Positions 45,765 through 54,410 of a stretch of DNA of 64,000 nt are shown one piece after another; position 1 is the stretch's first letter, and each line of letters starts with the position of its first letter. Source of the DNA: Micromonospora sp. MP36 (lineage in GTDB: Bacteria; Actinomycetota; Actinomycetes; Mycobacteriales; Micromonosporaceae); the NCBI RefSeq assembly GCF_008119785.1, contig NZ_VSFA01000028.1, forward strand, positions 1 to 64,000, read 5' to 3'. Below the pieces are notes generated by a model. The model was not told where the DNA came from. It did not search any database and saw nothing but the letters and a program-made list of their open reading frames with translations. Position numbers and translations under genes: made by a program.

Positions 45765-47120
45765 TTACCAGCCCTTCGCAAGGCTCGTCTGCAACCGGGC
45801 CGCGCGGGCCGCCCGGAGCTGGAAAATCGCCTTCACCAGGGCCGGCGCGGCGATGAAGATGACGATGAGCGCCTGGAGCACGGTGACCAGCTCCAGCGAG
45901 ATCCCGGAGTACGACTGCATCCGGTTGCCGCCGGCCTGGAGCGCGCCGAAGAGCAGCGCGGCCATCAGCACGCCCCACGGCTTCACCCGGCCTAGCAGGG
46001 CGACCAGGATGCCGTCGAAGCCGATCTGCGCGATCACCTGCGGGGTGAGCGCGTCCGCGGTCGAGCCGAGCACCATGTTCGAGCCGCCGAGCCCGGCCAG
46101 TACGCCGGCGATCACCATCACCAGCACGAACGTCTTGGTGACGCTGATGCCGGCGGTGCGGGCGGCGTCCGGGTTCTCGCCGACGGCGCGCAGCTCGAAG
46201 CCGAGCGTCGAGCGGTTCAGCAGCCAGGCCACGAACCAGGTGGCCAGCACCGCGAGCAGGATGCCGGCGTGCACCCGCAGGTTGTCGCCGAGCAGCCGGG
46301 GCAGCTGGGCGGAGGCCTCGACCGGCTTGCTGATGGCGTCGGCGCGTCTCGGGTTCTGCACCCCGTTCTGGATGATGATCCAGGACAGGAAGTAGACCGC
46401 GACGTAGTTGAGCATGATCGTGTTGATCACCTCGTGGGCGCCGGTCCGCGCCTTGAGGATGCCCGGGATGAAGCCCCAGAGGGCGCCGCCGGCCGCGCCG
46501 GCGATCAGCGCGACGATCAGGTGCACCCCCGGTGGCAACGGCAGCGCGAAGCCGGCCACGGCGGCCAGGACCACGCCGATGGTCGCCTGGCCCTGGGCGC
46601 CGATGTTGAACAGGCCGCCCCGGAAGGCGAGCGCCACCGACAGGCCGGTGAAGACCAGGGGCGCGGTGTAGGTGAGCGTCTCCGAGATCGGGCTCAGCGC
46701 GGCGCTGAAGCCGGACGCCTCCGGGTCGAAGATCGCACCCTTGAACAGGTTCGCGTACGCCTCGCTGACCACAGTCCAGCTGGAGTTGATCGCGTCCGAC
46801 GGCCGGGCGGTGATGTAGCCATAGGTGGCCAGCACCGCGGGGTCGGAGACGATGATCAGCACCGCGCCGACCAGCATCGCCAGCAGCACCGCGAGCACCG
46901 TCACGGTGACCGTGTTCGCCGCCCAGAGGTTGTCCAGGAACAGCCGGCCCAGGGAGGGGCGGGGCTCGGCTGCGGGCTCCTTGGTGGCGGTGGCGGTCAC
47001 CGCGCGCTCGGAGTCGCCGGCGGGCGCGGTCGGGTTCGCCCGCGCTTCGCTCTGCGCCTCCTGCGCCTCGGTCGCCGGCTCCTTGTCCGGGGAGCCCGAC
47101 ACCGGGTTCGGGTTGCTCAT
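45765..47120 (-). CDS. nucleoside ABC importer permease (NupP/YufP type)
   Basis: A 451-residue permease. The first 60 residues are a charged, Ala/Glu-rich cytoplasmic stretch; about eight to ten helices follow. Family motifs include SVALAFRGGLFNIGAQGQATIG (about 160-180), AHEVINTIMLNYVAVYFLSW and the coupling loop FELRAVGENPDAARTAGI (about 310-327). It forms the transmembrane heterodimer with the permease encoded just downstream. Its ATG overlaps the end of the ATPase gene by 4 bp (ATGA). Confidence 0.91.
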   Translation of the reverse strand: MSNPNPVSGSPDKEPATEAQEAQSEARANPTAPAGDSERAVTATATKEPAAEPRPSLGRLFLDNLWAANTVTVTVLAVLLAMLVGAVLIIVSDPAVLATYGYITARPSDAINSSWTVVSEAYANLFKGAIFDPEASGFSAALSPISETLTYTAPLVFTGLSVALAFRGGLFNIGAQGQATIGVVLAAVAGFALPLPPGVHLIVALIAGAAGGALWGFIPGILKARTGAHEVINTIMLNYVAVYFLSWIIIQNGVQNPRRADAISKPVEASAQLPRLLGDNLRVHAGILLAVLATWFVAWLLNRSTLGFELRAVGENPDAARTAGISVTKTFVLVMVIAGVLAGLGGSNMVLGSTADALTPQVIAQIGFDGILVALLGRVKPWGVLMAALLFGALQAGGNRMQSYSGISLELVTVLQALIVIFIAAPALVKAIFQLRAARAARLQTSLAKGW

Positions 47121-48700
47121 GCCTCGTCCTCTTCGACAGGGACCTCGGGGACGGCCGCACCGGGGGTGCCGTCGGTCGGGTTCGCCGGGGCGGTGTCCGG
47201 GGTGATGCCCGCCATCAGCAGGCCGATCTCCTCGCGTGGGGTGTCCGGGCCGACGACGCCGATGATCCGGCCGCGGTACATCACCGCGATCCGGTCGGCC
47301 AACCCGATCACCTCGTCCAACTCGCTGGAGACCACCATGACGGCGGTGCCGATGTCCCGCTCGCGGATCACCCGGCTGTGGATGAACTCGATCGAGCCGA
47401 CGTCCACGCCCCGGGTCGGCTGCGCGGCGATGAAGAGCTTCAGCGGCCGGGACAGCTCCCGGGCCACGATCACCTTCTGCTGGTTGCCGCCGGAGAGCGT
47501 GCCCACCGGCGCGTCCGCCGAGGAGGTACGGACGTCGAACTGCTCGATCCGTTCCTTGGCCGACTTCGCGATGGCGTCCGGCTTGAGCGACAGGCCCTTG
47601 CCGAAGGGCGGCTGGTCGTAGATGTCCAGCACCAGGTTCTCCGCGACGGAGAACTCCTTGACCAGGCCGTCGACGCTGCGGTCCTCCGGCACGTAGCCGA
47701 CGCCGGCGCGAAGCACCTTCTTGGTCGACCAGCCGTGCACGGCCTCGCCGTCCAGGGTCACCGTGCCGGCGAGCACCGGCCGCAGGCCCATGATGGCCTC
47801 GATCAGCTCGGTCTGGCCGTTGCCCTGCACGCCCGCGATGCCGAGCACCTCACCGGCGCGCACGGTCAGGTCGATGCCGTCGACCGCGCGTACCTGCCGG
47901 TCGTCGTCCACCACCAAGCCGGAGACCTCGAGGACCGGCTTGCCCGGGGTGGCCGGCTTCTTGTCCACGGTCAGCCGGACGCTGCGGCCCACCATCAGCG
48001 CGGCCAGCTCGTCGCGGCTGGCGCTCGGCGAGGCCGTACCCACGGTCTTCCCGCGCCGGATCACGGTGATCCGGTCCGCGATCGCCTTGACCTCGCCCAG
48101 CTTGTGGGTGATGAAGACGATCGACTTGCCGGCGGCCTTCAGCGACCGCATCACCGCGAGCAGTTCCTCGGTCTCCTGCGGGGTGAGCACCGCGGTCGGC
48201 TCGTCGAGGATCAGCAGGTCCACCTCGCGGGTGAGGGCCTTGACGATCTCCACCCGCTGCTGGATGCCGACCGGCAGGTCCTCGATCACGGCGTCCGGGT
48301 CGACCCGCAGGTTGTACCGCTCGGAGACCTCGGCCACCTCACGACGGGCGCGCCGCCGGTCCAGGAATCCGGTGAAGCCGCCCTTGACCTGCTCGGCGCC
48401 GAGCATGACGTTCTCCGCCACGGTGAAGACCGGCACCAGCATGAAGTGCTGGTGCACCATGCCGATCCCGGCGGCGATGGCGTCCGACGGGCCCTTCAGC
48501 TTCAGCGGCCGGCCGTCGACCAGGATCTCGCCCTCGTCGGGCTGGTAGAGCCCGTAGAGCACGTTCATCAGGGTCGACTTGCCGGCGCCGTTCTCGCCGA
48601 GCAGGGCGTGGATCTCTCCAGGCTCCACCGTCAGGTCGATGTGGTCGTTCGCGACCAGATCACCGAACCGCTTGGTGATGCCGCGCAGTTCGAGTCTCAG
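47117..48700 (-). CDS. nucleoside ABC importer double ATPase (apparent CTG start)
   Basis: A 527-residue ATPase with two nucleotide-binding domains. Domain 1 has GENGAGKST, a Q-loop in MVHQHFMLVP and Walker B DLLILDEPT; its signature region lies near DLPVGIQQRVE. Domain 2 (from about 285) has a degenerate Walker A GVQGNGQTE and signature LSGGNQQKV. This matches NupO/RbsA-like importers. No ATG, GTG or TTG gives the complete first domain: the first such codon (48628) starts inside it. A CTG at 48700 has a perfect AGGAGG five bases upstream and restores the missing strand LRLELRGITKRFGDLVANDH. A rare CTG start is therefore proposed. Confidence 0.87.
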   Translation of the reverse strand: MRLELRGITKRFGDLVANDHIDLTVEPGEIHALLGENGAGKSTLMNVLYGLYQPDEGEILVDGRPLKLKGPSDAIAAGIGMVHQHFMLVPVFTVAENVMLGAEQVKGGFTGFLDRRRARREVAEVSERYNLRVDPDAVIEDLPVGIQQRVEIVKALTREVDLLILDEPTAVLTPQETEELLAVMRSLKAAGKSIVFITHKLGEVKAIADRITVIRRGKTVGTASPSASRDELAALMVGRSVRLTVDKKPATPGKPVLEVSGLVVDDDRQVRAVDGIDLTVRAGEVLGIAGVQGNGQTELIEAIMGLRPVLAGTVTLDGEAVHGWSTKKVLRAGVGYVPEDRSVDGLVKEFSVAENLVLDIYDQPPFGKGLSLKPDAIAKSAKERIEQFDVRTSSADAPVGTLSGGNQQKVIVARELSRPLKLFIAAQPTRGVDVGSIEFIHSRVIRERDIGTAVMVVSSELDEVIGLADRIAVMYRGRIIGVVGPDTPREEIGLLMAGITPDTAPANPTDGTPGAAVPEVPVEEDEA

Positions 48701-48851
48701 CGCAACCTCCTGGAGTGCGAGCGATGGTGCAGCGTAGCCGCTGCCGCGCCGGTCACCTGACCGGGCCGGGGGTGGTGCGGACCGGCCGCCCCGGCGGGCG
48801 CGGGAGGAATCCCCACGTACGCCGAGGCGGCCGGATCGTCATGCGTGGTGC

Positions 48852-48897
48852 CCGCCGGCCTCCGCTGCCGATGATCTCATCCGCGGCGGCCCGGCGG
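48852..48897 (-). terminator. hairpin between the binding-protein and ATPase genes
   Basis: CCGCCGGCC (48852-48860) pairs with GGCCCGGCGG (48888-48897) with one bulge. Placed 6 bp after the lipoprotein stop codon, it probably lowers read-through into the transporter genes or stabilises the lipoprotein mRNA, giving more binding protein than transporter. Confidence 0.45.
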
Positions 48898-48902
48898 ACG
48901 GG

Positions 48903-49991
48903 TCACTTGGTCGGCTGGGCCTTCGAGGTGACCGTGATGGTGCCGGCGGCGATGTCCGCCTTGATCTTGTCGACCTCGGCCTTCAGGTCCGCCGGGACCT
49001 TGCTGTCGAAGTCGTGGTACGGGGCGAGCGACACGCCGTTGTTGGCCAGGGTGCCGACGAAGCCCGGCTTGGCCTGGAGCTTCTCGCCACCGGCGGCCTT
49101 GAGCACGGCGTCCTTGACGGCGTCCTGGATGTTCTTGACGACCGTGGTCACCAGCGCCGGGCAGTTCGGGGTGCTCTTGCAACCGTCGGTGTCGACCCAG
49201 ATGGCCGAGTACTTGCCACCGGAAGCCTGGGCTGCGGCGGTGGTGCCGAGGCCGGCGCCGCCGGCGACCGGCATGATGATGTCCGCGCCCTGGGCGACCA
49301 GCGCGTCGGAGACCTTCTTGCCCTCGTCCTGCTTGGTGAAGTCGTTGGTGAAGGAGCCCTTCTGGGTCGCCTTGTCCCAACCGAGGACCTGGACGTTCTT
49401 GCTCTTGGTCTTGTTGTAGTACGCGACGCCGTCGGCGAAGCCGTCCATGAAGATCGTCACCGGCGGGATCGGCAGACCGCCGTAGGTGCCGACCTTGCCG
49501 GTCTTGCTCATCCCGGCGGCCAGGTAGCCGGCCTGGAAGGCGGCCTGCGTGGTGTCGAACTGCATCGGGTAGATGTTGTCCACGCCCGGGTTCGAGTCGA
49601 CGATGCCGAACTGCTGGTTCGGGTTCGCGGTCGCGGCCTTCTTGGTGGCGTCGGCCATCAGGCCGCCGACGGCCAGGATGAAGTCGCACTTCTGGTTGAC
49701 GAACCCGGTCAGGTTGACCTCGTAGTCCGCCTCGGCCTTCGACGCGACGTACTTGATGTCGATGTTGTCGTTGGCCTTCTTGGCCTCCTGGAGACCGGCC
49801 CAGGCGGAGGTGTTGAAGGACTTGTCGTCGATGCCGCCGACGTCCGTCACCATGCAGGCGCTGTACTTCTTGGCACCGCTGCCAGCGCCGTTGTTGTCCT
49901 TGGGGGCCTCACCACACGCGGCGGCGCCCAGCACGAGGCCACCCGCCACGAAGGCGGAGGCGACGATCCGCATCCCACGCACAGAGCGCAA
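48903..49991 (-). CDS. BMP-family nucleoside-binding lipoprotein
   Basis: A 362-residue substrate-binding lipoprotein (PnrA/TmpC/BmpA family). The signal peptide starts MRSVRGMRIVASAF and ends in lipobox LGAAAC; acylation is at the Cys near residue 26. Family landmarks are VTDVGGIDDKSFNTSAWAGL, FILAVGGLMADATKKAA, FDTTQAAFQAGYLAAGM and IIMPVAGGAGLGTTAAA. It captures nucleosides for the ABC importer encoded next. The TTG start at 49991 is chosen because GGAAGGAG lies 5 bp upstream; an ATG at 49973 is possible but lacks a ribosome site and would shorten the signal peptide. Confidence 0.9.
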   Translation of the reverse strand: MRSVRGMRIVASAFVAGGLVLGAAACGEAPKDNNGAGSGAKKYSACMVTDVGGIDDKSFNTSAWAGLQEAKKANDNIDIKYVASKAEADYEVNLTGFVNQKCDFILAVGGLMADATKKAATANPNQQFGIVDSNPGVDNIYPMQFDTTQAAFQAGYLAAGMSKTGKVGTYGGLPIPPVTIFMDGFADGVAYYNKTKSKNVQVLGWDKATQKGSFTNDFTKQDEGKKVSDALVAQGADIIMPVAGGAGLGTTAAAQASGGKYSAIWVDTDGCKSTPNCPALVTTVVKNIQDAVKDAVLKAAGGEKLQAKPGFVGTLANNGVSLAPYHDFDSKVPADLKAEVDKIKADIAAGTITVTSKAQPTK

Positions 49992-50011
49992 GACGACTCC
50001 TTCCCATTGCA

Positions 50012-50030
50012 CACCGCGTTGTGCGCGGTG
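50012..50030. promoter_or_regulatory. palindrome in the BMP operon leader
   Basis: CACCGCG and CGCGGTG (7-bp arms, TTGTG centre) lie just upstream of the ribosome site of the nucleoside-binding lipoprotein. It could be an operator or a leader hairpin for the transporter operon. Confidence 0.35.
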
Positions 50031-50250
50031 GCAGCCCTTTCGCCGGCCTGCGGTGTGCCCGCCGGCGTCCCACGTTACGGACGGGAGCGTACGCCCGCGC
50101 CCACCCACCGGCCGACAATCGTGCACGACTGTTGGGCGTCCGTTACCCCCGTGTAACCGTTGGGTGGGGCAGATCACTTCCCGTGCCGACGGGCCTCCGG
50201 AGAGGTGTCACGAACGTCCGTTTTCCCGTGGCGTTCGCGCTGCTGACGGG

Positions 50251-50601
50251 CTACCGCCAGAAGACCGCCACCGCCGCGTTGGCCAGCGTCAACCCGATGA
50301 TGGCAAGGAAGTGACCACGGTTGACCGACTCCCGCTTCCGGGAGAAGAAGACCATGACAAAGATCAGCAGCGCGAGCACCAACTTGGTAACAAGTTTGGC
50401 GGGTGCCGGCTCGTGCCCGTCGCGCAGCGGGGCGGACAGACCGATTCCGGTCAGCACCTGGATCACCGAGCCCCAGAGCATGGCCGCGTTGATCCGCAGC
50501 CGGCCGCTGGCGTACTGGGCGATCGAGCCGCCGAGCAGCATCGCGAACCCGATCAGATGGACGTAGAGGAGTACCAGCCGAAGAGCTTCCACGCCGCCCA
50601 T
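50251..50601 (-). CDS. small four-helix membrane protein
   Basis: A 116-residue integral membrane protein of unknown function. Helices are near residues 6-28, 38-56, 67-84 and 96-114. A loop with LRDGHEPAPAKL and a basic cytoplasmic turn SRKRESVNRGH are the other visible features. Members of this type occur widely in actinobacteria as hypothetical integral membrane proteins. The ATG is well placed before the first helix. It lies 48 bp from the next gene on the same strand. Confidence 0.65.
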   Translation of the reverse strand: MGGVEALRLVLLYVHLIGFAMLLGGSIAQYASGRLRINAAMLWGSVIQVLTGIGLSAPLRDGHEPAPAKLVTKLVLALLIFVMVFFSRKRESVNRGHFLAIIGLTLANAAVAVFWR

Positions 50602-50649
50602 CCTGCCCCACCAACGACGGACTGTAGTAGTCGGCCCGGCCAGCTGCCG

Positions 50650-51657
50650 TCATACCGTGACCTTGGCCGCCCGCGCTTCCCGGGCCGCGCTGCGCCCGTC
50701 GCCCCCGCCACTCCGCCGGCCGAGCAGGACCAGACCGAGACCGACCACCGCGTAGCCGGCCAGCACGGCGAGGGACCGGCCGGCGCCCGCGCCGTCGAAG
50801 AACGCCGCCGCGCGTAGCAGCGTGCCCCCGGCTCCGACCGGCAGGAACTGCCCGACGGCGCCCCACGGCTGGGGCAGCAGCTCCGGCGCGGCGCTGACCG
50901 CGGAGAGCGGGTTGCCGACCAGGAAGACCAGCACCGCACCGAGCCCGATGCCCAGCCTGCCCAGCACCGCCCCGAGGCCGGCCACGGTGCCGGCCGCGGC
51001 CAGCGCGAAGAGGCCGATCGCACCCGCCTCGAGCCACCGGTCGCCGTCGAGGACGCCGAGCCAGCCGTGCAGCACCGCCTCGCCGGCCAGGCCGGCGAGG
51101 ACGGCGTAGGCCACCAGCCCTAGCAGGCGGGCGCCCCGCCGGGCCACCAGGAAGATCAGCAGTGCGCCGGCCAGCATGCTGGTGAGCGCGAACGGCAGGA
51201 ACCCGGCGGCGAAGCCGGCGCCGCGCGGATCGTCCGGATCGGCCGGGACGACCTGCACCACCGGCACCGGCCGGCCGCCGGAGAGCTGGGCGGAGGCCTC
51301 CGTGAGCAGCGCGGCCACGGTCGGGCTCGCCGCCGGGGCGGTGTGCAGGGCGATCCCGTCCGGACCGGCGACGAAGGCCGCGTACGCCTCGCGGTCGCGC
51401 AACGCCCGGTCGGCCGCCGCCGCGTCCGGCAGCGTGGTCACCTCGAACGCGCCGGGCCGGGCGGCGGCCAGCCGGGCGGTGAGTTCGGTCGTGGCGGGCG
51501 CCGGGCCGGCCACGACGATCGGCAGGTCACGGGGGGCGAGGTTCGCCGCAGGCGCGGCGAAGAGCGGGACGAGCAACGCCTGCACCGCCACCACGAGGGC
51601 GGCCAGCAGGACGGCGAACAGCCACGGTGAGCGGACCCGGGACGGTTGAGCGGACAT
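50650..51657 (-). CDS. YhgE/ABC-2-like membrane protein under TetR control
   Basis: A 335-residue membrane protein. One N-terminal helix (about 11-32) is followed by an extracytoplasmic domain (about 40-150) and then five or six helices (about 150-310) with a short basic tail. This layout matches ABC-2 permease-like or YhgE/Pip-type exporters without their own ATPase. The start codon follows a perfect AACGAACGTTCGTT operator, and a TetR gene is divergent. By analogy it would export or respond to a small toxic compound; the substrate is unknown. Confidence 0.72.
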   Translation of the reverse strand: MSAQPSRVRSPWLFAVLLAALVVAVQALLVPLFAAPAANLAPRDLPIVVAGPAPATTELTARLAAARPGAFEVTTLPDAAAADRALRDREAYAAFVAGPDGIALHTAPAASPTVAALLTEASAQLSGGRPVPVVQVVPADPDDPRGAGFAAGFLPFALTSMLAGALLIFLVARRGARLLGLVAYAVLAGLAGEAVLHGWLGVLDGDRWLEAGAIGLFALAAAGTVAGLGAVLGRLGIGLGAVLVFLVGNPLSAVSAAPELLPQPWGAVGQFLPVGAGGTLLRAAAFFDGAGAGRSLAVLAGYAVVGLGLVLLGRRSGGGDGRSAAREARAAKVTV

Positions 51658-51670
51658 CTCCGCCTCCTAA

Positions 51671-51746
51671 AACGAACGTTCGTTCTCTTGGAATGAGAGT
51701 GCGCCGCGGTCGGCCGTCAGTCAAGAACGAACGTTCGCTTTACAAT
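51671..51746. promoter_or_regulatory. two TetR operators and the tetR -10 box
   Basis: AACGAACGTTCGTT (51671-51684) is a perfect 14-bp palindrome just upstream of the membrane protein gene. AACGAACGTTCGCTT (51726-51740), one arm slightly changed, directly precedes TACAAT (51741-51746), the tetR -10 box. The centre-to-centre distance is about 55 bp. Binding would block both divergent promoters. Confidence 0.8.
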
Positions 51747-51753
51747 GTGCGAC

Positions 51754-52353
51754 GTGCCACGCGTATCGGACGAACACCTCGCCGCCCGCCGCCGGCAGAT
51801 CCTCGACGCGGCCCGGCGGTGCTTCCTGCGCGACGGCTTCCACAACACCTCGATGCAGGACGTGATCCGCGAGGCCGGCCTCTCGGTCGGGGCGGTCTAC
51901 CGCTACTTCCCCAGCAAGTACGACCTGGTCACCGCGATCGCCCAGGCGGTGATCGGCGGCGCGGACCAGGTCTTCGCCGAACTGGCCCGCCACGAGCCGC
52001 CGCTGCCGGTCACCGAGGTGCTGGACCGGGCCCTGACCTACGTCGACTCCCAGACCGGCGAGGACGGCGTGCTGCGGCTGGCCATCCAGGTGTGGAGCGA
52101 GGCACAGCGGGACCCGGCGCTCGCCGAGTTCGTCCGGGCCACGTACGGCGGTTTCCGGAACCACTTCGTGGCGATCGCCCGACGGGCGGGCGAGGCCGGC
52201 GAGCTGCCCGCGGAGGCCGATCCGGAGGCGGTCGGGGCGGCCCTGTTCGGCCTGGTCCCCGGCTACTTCATGCAGCGCATGCTGACCGGCTCACCGGACC
52301 GGGCGACCTTCCTGGCCGGCGTCCGCGCCCTGCTCGCCGGCCCGACCGGCTAA
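51754..52353 (+). CDS. TetR/AcrR-family transcriptional regulator
   Basis: A 199-residue repressor. The HTH lies at about 12-55 (RRRQILDAARRCFLRDGFHNTSMQDVIREAGLSVGAVYRYFPSKYDLV) with the usual YRYF recognition segment. The ligand-binding domain follows. TACAAT ends 7 bp before the GTG at 51754, so the transcript is probably leaderless; the in-frame ATG at 51745 overlaps the -10 box itself and cannot be transcribed. It overlaps its own operator and shares regulation with the divergent membrane protein. Confidence 0.9.
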   Translation: MPRVSDEHLAARRRQILDAARRCFLRDGFHNTSMQDVIREAGLSVGAVYRYFPSKYDLVTAIAQAVIGGADQVFAELARHEPPLPVTEVLDRALTYVDSQTGEDGVLRLAIQVWSEAQRDPALAEFVRATYGGFRNHFVAIARRAGEAGELPAEADPEAVGAALFGLVPGYFMQRMLTGSPDRATFLAGVRALLAGPTG

Positions 52354-52386
52354 CCGGTCGCCCTCGGCTTGAACGTGCTCGATCGA

Positions 52387-52428
52387 GGAAAGTAGTGGCC
52401 TCCGGAGCACGGCGAGGCCACTACTTCC
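52387..52428. terminator. bidirectional terminator (GGAAAG family)
   Basis: GGAAAGTAGTGGCCTC (52387-52402, one extra A) pairs with GAGGCCACTACTTCC (52414-52428). It lies between the convergent tetR and GH13 genes, 34 bp after tetR and 31 bp after the GH13 stop, and shares its GGAAAG start with the hairpins at 15240, 16072 and 20229. Confidence 0.82.
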
Positions 52429-52458
52429 CGCGTCGAGCGTGATCTTGCGATGGCCCGG

Positions 52459-54270
52459 TCAGGCGAGACGCCAGACCTGGAAGGTGGGGCCGTCGGCTGG
52501 CAGCGTCACCGTGCCGTCGGCGGCGGGGCGTAGGGCGGGCGCGCCGCCGTACACGTTCTCCCCCGCCCGCAGGCCAGCCAGCCGGACCGGAGCGCCGGCC
52601 GCGCGACGGGCCAGCACCAGCACCGTGCCGGTGGGCGCCTCGCGGAGGAAGACCAGCGTGTCGCCGTCCGCGTACGCCCAGCGCAGGCCACCGTGCCGCA
52701 GCGCCGGCTCGGCGCGGCGCAGCGCCAGCAGCGACCGGTACGTCTCGAACGTGCGCCGGTCCCAGCTCTCCGGCCGGTGCCACGGCATCGGGGTACGCGA
52801 CCCCTCTCCGTTCGTGCCGGTCAGCCCCAGCTCGTCCCCGGCGAAGACCACCGGGGTGCCCGGCATGGTGGCGAGCAGCCCGGCGGCCACCTCCTGCCGG
52901 GCCGTGTCGCCGACCACGGTCCGGATCCGGGCCGAGTCGTGCGAGCCGAGCAGCTGCCACGAGTGCACGTACGACCGCCAGGAGACCAGCGACCGGTAGG
53001 CGTTCATGGTGGCCAGCACCGCGCCCGCGTCCCGCCGCCGCACCCCGCCCGGGGTGCCGAGGAAGTTCGGCAGCGGCTCGTCGCCGTGGCGCAGCCAGGA
53101 CCAGACCGGGTCGGTGAAGCCGACGTAGTTCATGGTGCCGTGCCAGCCGTCCCGGTCCAGGTCGCCGGTGTGGTCGTGGCCGTGCTCGGCCAGCAGCAGC
53201 CCGTCGGCCCGGGTCTCGGTCACCACCCGGCGCAGCAGGCGCGCCACCTCGTGGGTGTACGCGTCGGCCCCCCGCCGCCCGGTCATGTTCGCCACGTCCA
53301 CCCGCCAGCCGTCCAGCCCGTACGGCGGGCGCAGCCAGCGGCGCAGCAGCGAGTCCCCGGCGGTGGCGAAGCGGCGGCGCAGCTCAGCGCTGCCCCAGTC
53401 GAGCTTCGGCAGCGACTTGACCCCGTTCCAGGACTCATAGTCCCCGGTCACCGCGTCGAAGTAGTACAGCTCCCGCTCCGGGGCGCTGACGTCGGACGCG
53501 GCGGCGGTGAACCACTGGTGAGCGTCGCCGGTGTGGTTGCTGGTGATGTCGCCGAGCAGCCGCCAGCCCCGGGCGTGCACCGCCTCGGCCAGCCGGGCGA
53601 GGGCGGCGTCCCCGCCGAGCAGCGGGTCGACCGTGTCGAAGCTGGACGCGTCGTACCGGTGGTTGGAGCGGGCCGGGAAGATCGGGGTGAGGTAGACGGT
53701 GTTGACGCCGAGCCGGTCCAGGTGGTCCAGGTGCTCGGTGACGCCGTCCAGGTCACCGCCGTAGAACTGGCGCGGCGTCTCCGGCCCGCGCCCGATGACG
53801 GGGGTGTCCCAGTCGCAGGGGATCGCCCAGTCCGGCGGGGTCCGGCCGGCGGCCGCGGCGGAGCGGGCGAACCGGTCCGGGAAGATCTGGTAGATCACCG
53901 CGTCCCGGGCCCAGGCCGGCGGCGGGGCGTAGCTGACCAGCTTGAAGTCGCCGTGGTCGGGCACGTCGTGGTCGACCAGACCGGCGGCGTTGAGCCAGCG
54001 GTAGCCCTGGCGGCCATCGAGCAGGAAGCGGTAGTTGCTGACCGGGTTGCGGACCTCGACGTCGGCGCGCCACCACACGTCACCGCCCTCGGTGCGGTCG
54101 ACCACCGCCTCGGCGAACCGGGGCTCGCCGTCGCCGGTGGTCCGGACGTGCACCTGGCGGACGTCGGCGCCGGCCGGCACCCGGACGAAGACCGGGACGG
54201 TCTGCCCGAGCGCGGGGTCCTGCTCGGGCACGTAGGTGGCGGAGCCGTCGTGGTGCGGCTGGAGGGACAT
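52459..54270 (-). CDS. GH13 maltodextrin hydrolase (neopullulanase/cyclomaltodextrinase type)
   Basis: A 603-residue alpha-glucan hydrolase. Residues 1-115 form an N-terminal beta domain (CBM34-like), followed by the GH13 barrel starting AVIYQIFPDRFARS. The catalytic nucleophile is the Asp in GWRVDVANM (about 323), the acid is Glu in LLLAEHGHD (about 361) and the stabiliser is Asp in LGSHDSARI (about 443); DITSNHTGD is conserved region I. No signal peptide, so it acts on imported maltodextrins inside the cell. It follows malG by 140 bp on the same strand, the last gene of the malEFG unit. Confidence 0.9.
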   Translation of the reverse strand: MSLQPHHDGSATYVPEQDPALGQTVPVFVRVPAGADVRQVHVRTTGDGEPRFAEAVVDRTEGGDVWWRADVEVRNPVSNYRFLLDGRQGYRWLNAAGLVDHDVPDHGDFKLVSYAPPPAWARDAVIYQIFPDRFARSAAAAGRTPPDWAIPCDWDTPVIGRGPETPRQFYGGDLDGVTEHLDHLDRLGVNTVYLTPIFPARSNHRYDASSFDTVDPLLGGDAALARLAEAVHARGWRLLGDITSNHTGDAHQWFTAAASDVSAPERELYYFDAVTGDYESWNGVKSLPKLDWGSAELRRRFATAGDSLLRRWLRPPYGLDGWRVDVANMTGRRGADAYTHEVARLLRRVVTETRADGLLLAEHGHDHTGDLDRDGWHGTMNYVGFTDPVWSWLRHGDEPLPNFLGTPGGVRRRDAGAVLATMNAYRSLVSWRSYVHSWQLLGSHDSARIRTVVGDTARQEVAAGLLATMPGTPVVFAGDELGLTGTNGEGSRTPMPWHRPESWDRRTFETYRSLLALRRAEPALRHGGLRWAYADGDTLVFLREAPTGTVLVLARRAAGAPVRLAGLRAGENVYGGAPALRPAADGTVTLPADGPTFQVWRLA

Positions 54271-54410
54271 GCTGCTGCCTTTCGCGTCGTACCGACGGGG
54301 AGAGGGGCGGGCACCCGCCGCGGCCGGTCACCCGACCGCGGCGGTCCGCCCGAGAACCGCTCCGGTGTACGTCGACACGACGCCCTTGCCGCAGCGTGAG
54401 CCGAGGAGGC

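Noticed and set aside
51745..51753. ATG start for the TetR gene
   Set aside because: This ATG overlaps the TACAAT -10 box, so it should not be in the transcript; GTG at 51754 is preferred.
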